Notes under the pieces: model-generated | Database searches by the model: none | The model's input: only the letters and a program-made list of their open reading frames with translations | Told to the model about the DNA's origin: nothing | Position numbers and translations under genes: made by a program | Shown: in pieces, positions 57,120 through 64,000 of the stretch | How positions within the stretch are numbered: position 1 is the stretch's first letter | Layout of the letters: every line of letters begins with the position of its first letter | Assembly (NCBI GenBank): GCA_032622095.1 | Contig: CP136061.1 | Coordinates: 50,413,797-50,477,796, forward strand | Origin: Siphonodentalium dalli | Lineage: Eukaryota; Mollusca; Scaphopoda; Gadilida; Siphonodentaliidae | DNA length: 64,000 nucleotides | Reading direction: 5' to 3'

Positions 57120-58776
57120 CCCCAACATATTCCATATTATATAGAACCACCAGATCACATTATATACAACATATTCCATATTATATAGAACCCCCAGATC
57201 ACATTATATACAACATATTCCATATTATATAGAACCCCCATATCACATTATATACAACATACTCCATATTATATAGAACCCCCAGATCACATTATATACA
57301 ACATATTCCATATTATATAGAACCCCCAGATCACATTATATACAACATATTCCATATTATATAGAACCCCCAGATCACATTATATACAACATATTATACA
57401 GAACCCCCAGATCACATTATATACAACATATTCCATAGTATATAGAACCCCCAAATCACATTGTATACAACATATTCCATATTATATAGAACCACCAGAT
57501 CACATTATATACAACATATTCCATATTATATAGAACCCCCAGATCACATTATATACAACATATTCCATATTATATAGAACCCCCATATCACATTATATAC
57601 AACATATTCCATATTATATAGAACCCCCAGATCACATTATATACAACATATTCCATATTATATAGAACCCCCAGATCACATTATATACAACATATTCCAT
57701 ATTATATAGAACCCCCAGATCACATTATATACAACATATTCCATATTATATAGAACCCCCAGATCACATTATATACAACATATTCCATATTATATAGAAA
57801 CCCCAGATCACATTATATACAACATATTCCATATTATAGAGAACCCCCAGATCACATTATATACAACATATTCCATAGTATATAGAAGCCCCAGATCACA
57901 TTATATACAACATATTCCATATTATATAGAACCCCCAGATCACATTATATACGACATATTCCATAGTATATAGAACCCCCAGATCACATTATATACAACA
58001 TATTCCATAGTATATAGAACCCCCAGATCACATTATATACAACATATTCCATAGTAGATAGAACCCCCAAATCACATTATATACAACATTCCATATTATA
58101 TAGAACCACCAGATCACATTATATACAACATATTCCATATTATATAGAACCCCCAGATCACATTATATACAACATATTCCATATTATATAGAAGCCCCAG
58201 ATCACATTATATACAACATATTCCATAGTATATAGAACCCCCAGATCCCATTATATACAATATATTACATATTATATAGAACACCCAGATCACATTATAT
58301 ACAACATATTCCATATTATATAGAACCACCAGTTCACATTATATACGACATATTCCATAGAACCACCAGATCACATTATATACAACATGTTCCATATTAT
58401 GTAGAACCCCCAGATCACATTATATACAACATATTCCATATTATATAGAACCCCCAGATCACATTATATACAACATATTCCATTGTATATAGAACCCTCA
58501 GTTCACATTATATACGACATATTCCATAGAACCACCAGATCACATTATATACAACATATTCCATATTATATAGAAACCCCAGATCACATTATATACAACA
58601 TATTCCATAGTATATAGAACCCCCAGATCACATTATATACGACATATTCCATATTATATAGAACCCCCAGTTCACATTATATACAACATATTCCATATTA
58701 TATAGAACCCCCAGATCACATTATATACAACATATTCCATAGTATATAGAACCCCCATAACACATTATATACGACA
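57120..58776. repeat. 45-bp satellite array
   Basis: About 37 copies of cagatcacattatatacaac, atattccatattatatagaa and ccccc. Variants include acgaca, gtatatag and accacc. It continues at 59372 after a Helitron insertion. Confidence 0.95.
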
Positions 58777-59371
58777 CTAGAAGGTGACCCGACTTCGTCC
58801 GGGCTTTGACCTTGAATTGTCTATTTTGAAGGCCAATGTCAAGTGGGGTCACGATTTGACCCGTCCAAAACACTGCCCGTACAAAAGTACCCGTCGAAAT
58901 CCATCCGGTTTTACCCGATTTGACCTTGAATTGATCATTTTGAAGGTCAAGGTCAGGTCGGGTCACGATTTGACCCGTCCAAAACACCCAGTGGACAAAA
59001 GTAACCCCACGTATCAAATTTCGTCGAAATCCCATCAAATTTGGCGATTTGACCTTGAAGTTACCCGATTTCAAGGTCAAGGTCACGTCGCACAGGCAAA
59101 TGAATATGCTTATGAGACTCGCCATAAGAAAGTACCCGCACATACCAAGTTTCATCGAAATCCCGTGATATTCGGGCGTTTGACCTTGAAATGACCCGAT
59201 TTCAATGTCAAGGTGACGTCGCACGGACAAATTAATATGACTATGTTCGTCCCCGGCGGAAAATACCCCAACATACCAAGTTTCATCGAAATCGGGTGGG
59301 CCGTTTTCGAGTTCATCGCGAACACACAGACAGACAGACACACAGACAGATCTTCCAAAATATATAATAGA
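58777..59371 (-). mobile_element. Helitron inserted in the 45-bp satellite
   Basis: On the minus strand it starts TCTATTATATATTTTGGAAG and ends CTAG. A hairpin CCCGGACGAAGTCGGG lies seven bases before CTAG. The flanks are A on the 5' side and T on the 3' side. Joining 58776 to 59372 gives acgacatattcc, exactly the satellite sequence seen in other units. No Rep/helicase ORF is present, so it is non-autonomous. The interior carries gtcaaggtca-type repeats. Confidence 0.92.
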
Positions 59372-59478
59372 TATTCCATATTATATAGAACCCCCAGATC
59401 ACATTATATACAACATATTCCATATTATATAGAACCACCAGATCACATTATATACAACATATTCCATATTATATACCA
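59372..59478. repeat. 45-bp satellite, part after the Helitron
   Basis: About two and a third further units, in phase with the array before 58776. Confidence 0.92.
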
Positions 59479-59895
59479 TTTGAAAGAGGAAGCTACAAAA
59501 CATTGTATTATCAACTGATCCGGTTGAATAAACTGGGAACATGTTGTTTTTGTCGAGGTACCAAAGTGTGTTCTGTGCTTAATTGTGATCCGGACAGTAC
59601 TATAAAATCTATTATTCTCAATGGAATAAAGCTATCTCTTAGTTTGGATTATGGTGTATTCTGGGTTGACAATGGGGGGAAGTCTTGGAATGAATCTGAG
59701 AATCTATATCACTTTGTGGACACTCCAAGGCCACAGCCGTTCCATATTCTGGTGGAATATATATATTTTTGGTTCCTCTTTCCAATGGTATATACTATAT
59801 AGGAATATATTATGTATAATGTTATCTGCAGGGCATTAGAAAATTAAGTGGGCCTTTACAAAAAATACTAATAAATTATTGAATAAGGTTCATGT

Positions 59896-60195
59896 TACAA
59901 ATGCAATATGTGACTTTAGCAAATATGAACATTTAAATAAAATTACCAACACTCAAAAGTCCAAGTGACAAACTTATTTATAGAAATCTGGTCATTTAAC
60001 CATTCATTATCTATAAATAGCAATGTCACTTAAAAACATAAAGCTTGATATTACAACCCCAATATGTGACTTTAACAAGTTTGAACATTTAAACTAAATT
60101 ACTAACACTCAAAAGTCCAAGTGACAAAGTTATTCATAGAAATCTGGTCATTTAACCATTCATTTGATACGAATAGCAATGTCACTTAAACTATT
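59896..60195. repeat. Tandem duplication, about 155-bp unit
   Basis: The two copies share aatatgtgacttta, caacactcaaaagtccaagt, agaaatctggtcatttaacc and agcaatgtcacttaaa. Small differences suggest an old duplication. Confidence 0.85.
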
Positions 60196-60711
60196 GAAAA
60201 AAACATAAAGTGCTAGCATATAATAGCGACCATGTTGGAAAGTCTATCAATATTTAGAGTAACTATAGAATCACCCACTCCAGCAGTGTATCATAGACCT
60301 TCACTTCAAATATCCAAGGCAAAACAATACAAAGGCATATTTACATAACTCTCGTCAACATTGTTATAGTTCAACTGAACTTTAAATGAGACAAATGAAG
60401 CACAATGTAAGCTATAGTTGGAGAGATGTACTAATGTACACATTCATTGTTACTTGGCTTACCATTTACACAAATCTACTGGATAGTCAGGCTGAAGGCG
60501 TCACTCTCACCAAAAAAAACGCTGAAGGGTACATGAAGTTACACTGGTTTTGAAAATGTGCTGAAGGGAACACAGGTTATAATATCTCGTTCTAAAGGAC
60601 TTTCAGTTTTCGCGCTTGGCATGATTTATTGTATAATTATGTTCCAAGGAAAATTAAAATGAACTGAAAACAAACTGCTGAAGGGTGCCAGACTTTCAGG
60701 AACACAGTTAA

Positions 60712-61082
60712 CCCTTTACCCAACAGAACGGCCCTGTGCCAATGCATTCTCTTATATATGCGAGTCGACCATAGGTCGCCTCGCATATATAAGAGAATGC
60801 ATTGGCTTAACACATTAAAAATTATAAAATTGTTAAAGAATGTAAGAATTTTTTTTTTTTTTAAGCCAATGCATTCTCTTATATATGCGAGGCGACCTAT
60901 GGTCGACTCGCATATATAAGAGAATGCATTGGCACAGGGCATAACTGTAACTATCACAATGTGGTCAAGGAGCCGGTTCCAATGATATCCATATTTGTAT
61001 TGTTCTATTGAGACAGACCGAAGATATTTTAGGCTGTTGAAGCTTTATTTGGCCGGTTTTGGCCGGTTTGTTGGGTAAAGGG
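60712..61082. mobile_element. TTAA fold-back element, CCCTTTACCCAACA ends
   Basis: TTAA lies at 60708-60711 and 61083-61086. It has two hairpin cores (about 60737-60805 and 60864-60932). The spacer is short. Confidence 0.9.
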
Positions 61083-61135
61083 TTAAAGTAACTGCATTAG
61101 TGCCGATTGCAAACATCCATGTGTACCAAAATTCA

Positions 61136-62065
61136 GCACATTTACAAAACCTGTGTACCCTTCAGCACATTTACAAAACCTGTGTACCCTTCAGCTTATT
61201 TACAAAACCTGTGTACCCTTCAGCACATTTACAAAACCTGTGTACCCTTCAGCACATTTACAAAACCTGTGTACCCTTCAGCACATTTACAAAACCTGTG
61301 TACCCTTCAGCACATTTACAAAACCTGTGTACCCTTCAGCACATTTATAAAACCTGTGTACCCTTCAGCACATTTACAAAACCTGTGTACCCTTCAGCAC
61401 ATTTACAAAACCTGTGTACCCTTCAGCACATTTACAAAACCTGTGTACCCTTCAGCACATTTACAAAACCTGTGTACCCTTCAGCACATTTACAAAACCC
61501 GTGTACCCTTCAGAACATTTACAAAACCTGTGTACCCTTCAGCACATTTACAAAACCCGTGTACCCTTCAGCACATTTACAAAACCCGTGTACCCTTCAG
61601 CACATTTACCAAACCAGTGTACCCTTCAGCACATTTACAAAACCCGTGTACCCTTCAGCACATTTACAAAACCTATGTACCCTTCAGCACATTTACAAAA
61701 CCTGTGTACCCTTCAGCACATTTACAAAACCTGTGTACCCTTCAGCACATTTACAAAACCTGTGTACCCTTCAGCACATTTACAAAACCTGTGTACCCTT
61801 CAGCACATTTACAAAACCTGTGTACCCTTCAGCACATTTACAAAACCTGTGTACCCTTCAGCACATTTACACAACCTGTGTACCCTTCAGCACATTTACA
61901 AAACCTGTGTACCCTTCAGCACATTTACAAAACCTGTGTACCCTTCAGCACATTTACAAAACCTGTGTACCCTTCAGCACATTTACAAAACATGTGTACC
62001 CTTCAGCACATTTACAAAACCTGTGTACCCTTCAGCACATTGACAAAACATGTGTACTTTTCAGT
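61136..62065. repeat. 29-bp satellite array
   Basis: About 32 copies of acctgtgtacccttcagcac followed by atttacaaa. The unit has no stop in several frames, which yields ORFs of up to 344 codons with a 29-residue period. These are artefacts. Confidence 0.96.
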
Positions 62066-62257
62066 ACTTTTTTGTGAGAGTGACCCCTTCAGCGGTAGTT
62101 ATTCTTATAACTTGGGAGTAATTTTACAAATTTTTATGTGATTGAGTTTCTCGATTAATAAAGCAATTTTTCAGGGTTAAGAATAAATTAATATTTTTAA
62201 TGATATTTGAAGAGAATAGTGTTAATTCCCCCATTTTGGACATTTTACAAATCTTAA

Positions 62258-62335
62258 CCCTGCCATGACTGGACCTTTCTGAAATGTTGTGAAAACCCTG
62301 TTCCAATGCATTCTCTTATATATGCAAGTCTGCCA
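62258..62335. mobile_element. TTAA fold-back element, left fragment
   Basis: TTAA followed by CCCTGCCATGACTGGACC and half a hairpin core. The rest is missing. Confidence 0.6.
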
Positions 62336-62435
62336 TATAATGTGATAGAAAACAAGTTACAACAGCACTGCATAGAGTATCCCAGGTGGCTTTTTGCTTA
62401 GGTTTATTAATTTTTTTGAGGTGGCTTAATTTTAA

Positions 62436-62927
62436 CCCTTTCGTGATGGGAGGTGCGCTCGACAAACATTAAATACACTGTGCCAATGCATTATCTTATA
62501 TATGCGAGTCAACCATAGGTAACCTCGCATATATAAGAGAATGCAATAGCTTATCAATTTCTATCATTTTTTATAATTTGTTTTTACATTCTAATTTTTA
62601 TAATTTTTTCTTATATTATTTACCAATTTATCTTTTTTTTTTTTATTTTCTTACATTCTTTATAAATTTTTATTATTTTTTCTTACATTCTTTAACAATT
62701 TTTATCATTTATTATCAATATTTTTTACCTTCTTTTATATAACAATTTTTTATAATAAAAAAAAAAAATTCTTACATTCTTTAACAATTATAAAAACTAA
62801 TATAAAATTTGTTAGGCCAATGCATTCTCTTATATATGCAAGGCGACCTATGGTCGACTCGAATATATAAGAGAATGCTTTGGTGCAGGGTTTTCACACA
62901 ATTCAGGTAGCTCCAGTTATGAAAAGG
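62436..62927. mobile_element. TTAA fold-back element with expanded spacer
   Basis: The left end is CCCTTTCGTGATGGGAGG and the right end AGCTCCAGTTATGAAAAGG is diverged. Cores lie at about 62481-62550 and 62816-62883. The AT-rich spacer is expanded to about 260 bp of ttcttacattctttaacaat-like units. Confidence 0.78.
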
Positions 62928-63051
62928 TCAAATGAAACCAAAGATCATTACTGAGATAGAGAGGACTGATGGAACCCATTTCTATATCCCCCCGCCAAAC
63001 TTTGTTTGTGGGACATAAAATTTTAACCAGATTGTACGGAGAGATAATCAT

Positions 63052-63057
63052 TTTATT
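63052..63057 (-). promoter_or_regulatory. Possible poly(A) signal of a minus-strand gene
   Basis: tttatt on the plus strand reads AATAAA on the minus strand. It would serve the tentative terminal exon at 63451-63636. AT-rich sequence between them would be its 3' UTR. Confidence 0.25.
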
Positions 63058-63450
63058 GAGATACATCAACACCAACAATAAACTGACAGACCCAATCGTA
63101 GCACATCAACAATAAAATATTTATCACAACAATGGTTCATAAATAACAACAAAGGAAAAAGTTTGATGGAATGTCGCTTTTCAAATGACAAAGATACATG
63201 CCTCCCCTAATTGTTGTGAAACAAAGATAGCTATAAAATGCTATATTTTTGTCTTCAATATTATAAGATAATCTCTAACAAAATGACATATTTCCTCAAT
63301 AAAATTAAAATAAGAAACAGCGTCTTTGATAGGTCAAAGAAACAGCGTCTTTAATAGGTCGTAGAGCTGTGCAACATATCCCATGTTCAGCCACCAACAA
63401 AAGGGAAACCAAGACAACCGTTTCATCTTCTCTCGCTGGCCTGCTTTATT

Positions 63451-63636
63451 TCAAATCGCTATGAATGACGAGGACTGTCGGCAGAACAGATATGTTATTG
63501 TGGTGGATTCTAATGGAACATCGTGTGACATTGACGGCTTGGAGCCTATGTTCAACCTCCAATCCGTCACTAACACCATGTTACCATCAATCCACCACAA
63601 TAACTTATAGTATTTTGATCTAAATGTTATGATACT
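63451..63636 (-). CDS. Tentative minus-strand terminal exon, unrecognised
   Basis: An acceptor-like ctgtaccttgcag on the minus strand is followed by an open frame with YYKLLWWIDGNMVLVTDW, then LNIGSKPSMSHDVPLE and a stop. The composition is protein-like and the region has more G+C than its flanks. The complementary plus-strand frame (63383-63610) is also open, so strand is uncertain. No family was recognised. Confidence 0.25.
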   Translation of the reverse strand, partial: SIITFRSKYYKLLWWIDGNMVLVTDWRLNIGSKPSMSHDVPLESTTITYLFCRQSSSFIAI

Positions 63637-63667
63637 CTGCAAGGTACAGTCTTCAGGTGTGTAATAA

Positions 63668-63771
63668 ACAAAAGAGTGGTGAGGACAGTGGACAGGTAAA
63701 CATGATCACACTTATTAAACAAAAGAGTGGTGTGGACAGTAGACAGGTAAACATGATCGCACATATTAAAC
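63668..63771. repeat. 52-bp tandem duplication
   Basis: Two copies of aaacaaaagagtggtg.ggac followed by agt.gacaggtaaacatgat. A smaller duplication (aaacagcgtctttgataggt) lies at 63317-63360. Confidence 0.85.
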
Positions 63772-63869
63772 ATTCATAACCATAAGAACTATTTATACTC
63801 TAATATGTGACATTCCGGTATAAAAAATTGGTTTCATTAAAGCTCTATTATACAGTGTATTATAAATAT

Positions 63870-64000
63870 GGCTGGCATCACTAAATTCACCCCTTTGGGG
63901 ACCTCATTCTCCTCAGACATCATCTTCTTGGAAGTATCTATAGCCTCAAATTAACATTCTTTTTAGTTCATTTCCTTTCTGTTCAGTTTCTTTATCCCCT
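63870..64000. mobile_element. hAT-like MITE, long form, cut by the window end
   Basis: It contains the second half of a stem-loop (ggcatcactaaattcacccc, cctcattct) and the long-form centre (atcttcttggaagtatctat, cagtttctttatcccct). The left terminus is missing and the right is outside the window. Confidence 0.75.

Larger units (their letters stand above)
60490..62093. repeat. Large fold-back containing the 29-bp satellite
   Basis: The left arm gctgaaggcgtcactctcac is the inverse of the right arm gtgagagtgaccccttcagc. Left internal sequence (gctgaagggtacat, gaaaatgtgctgaaggg) is the inverse of the satellite unit, so the satellite appears to grow from one arm. The TTAA element 60712-61082 lies between. 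Confidence 0.7.

Noticed and set aside
59503-59802. 99-codon ORF after the 45-bp satellite
   Set aside because: Begins inside satellite-adjacent sequence, with no motif, and an overlapping ORF exists in another frame.
61100-62141. Plus-strand ORFs of 325 and 344 codons
   Set aside because: Both are read from the 29-bp satellite in different frames and show the same repeating peptide. No start or splice context supports coding.

Overview
The window is eukaryotic and almost certainly metazoan. It is an AT-rich, intron-rich and repeat-dense tract. The only gene with recognisable homology is the 3' part of a DPY19-like C-mannosyltransferase gene, split into small phase-matched exons. The style of repeats (many palindromic MITEs, Helitrons, hAT-like elements, minisatellites, CGTC-rich simple repeats in dispersed blocks) resembles mollusc or other lophotrochozoan genomes. 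That taxonomic guess is inference only.

Layout. (1) 3313-30715, + strand: twelve consecutive coding exons of the DPY19-like gene, 1428 nt, encoding about the last 475 residues and ending in TGA at 30713-30715. Every junction is GT-AG and every reading phase matches. The 5' exons lie upstream of base 1. The introns are full of mobile elements and tandem arrays. (2) 30716-52533: no gene I can support, only dispersed repeats, short minisatellites and simple repeats. (3) 52553-54610, + strand: a long uninterrupted ORF of 685 codons, preceded by a good 3' splice site. It has a helical N-terminal half and a charged, low-complexity C-terminal half; I do not recognise it. (4) 54611-64000: repeats, including a 45-bp satellite interrupted by a Helitron, a 29-bp satellite inside a fold-back, and a possible minus-strand gene end near 63050-63640.

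Mobile elements dominate. (a) A palindromic family with CAAGCCTTG ends has about sixteen copies; six show exact 8-bp target duplications and a seventh a 7/8 match, so it is hAT-like. (b) A group of fold-back elements carries one shared hairpin core (CCAATGCATTCTCTTATATA...) inside several unrelated outer inverted repeats. Most are flanked by TTAA in the piggyBac manner; one kind is flanked by 4-bp AATT/ATAT. (c) There are larger hAT-like elements, one keeping a transposase zinc-finger fragment. (d) There are two Helitron loci with TC...CTAG ends; one has a perfect empty site inside a satellite.

The most unusual observations are two. First, tandem arrays start at or near exon-intron boundaries in four introns of the DPY19-like gene, and the array units carry copies of splice-site-like motifs. 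Second, the same hairpin core has been combined with several different sets of transposon ends. No rRNA, tRNA, CRISPR or prokaryotic operon structure was seen.
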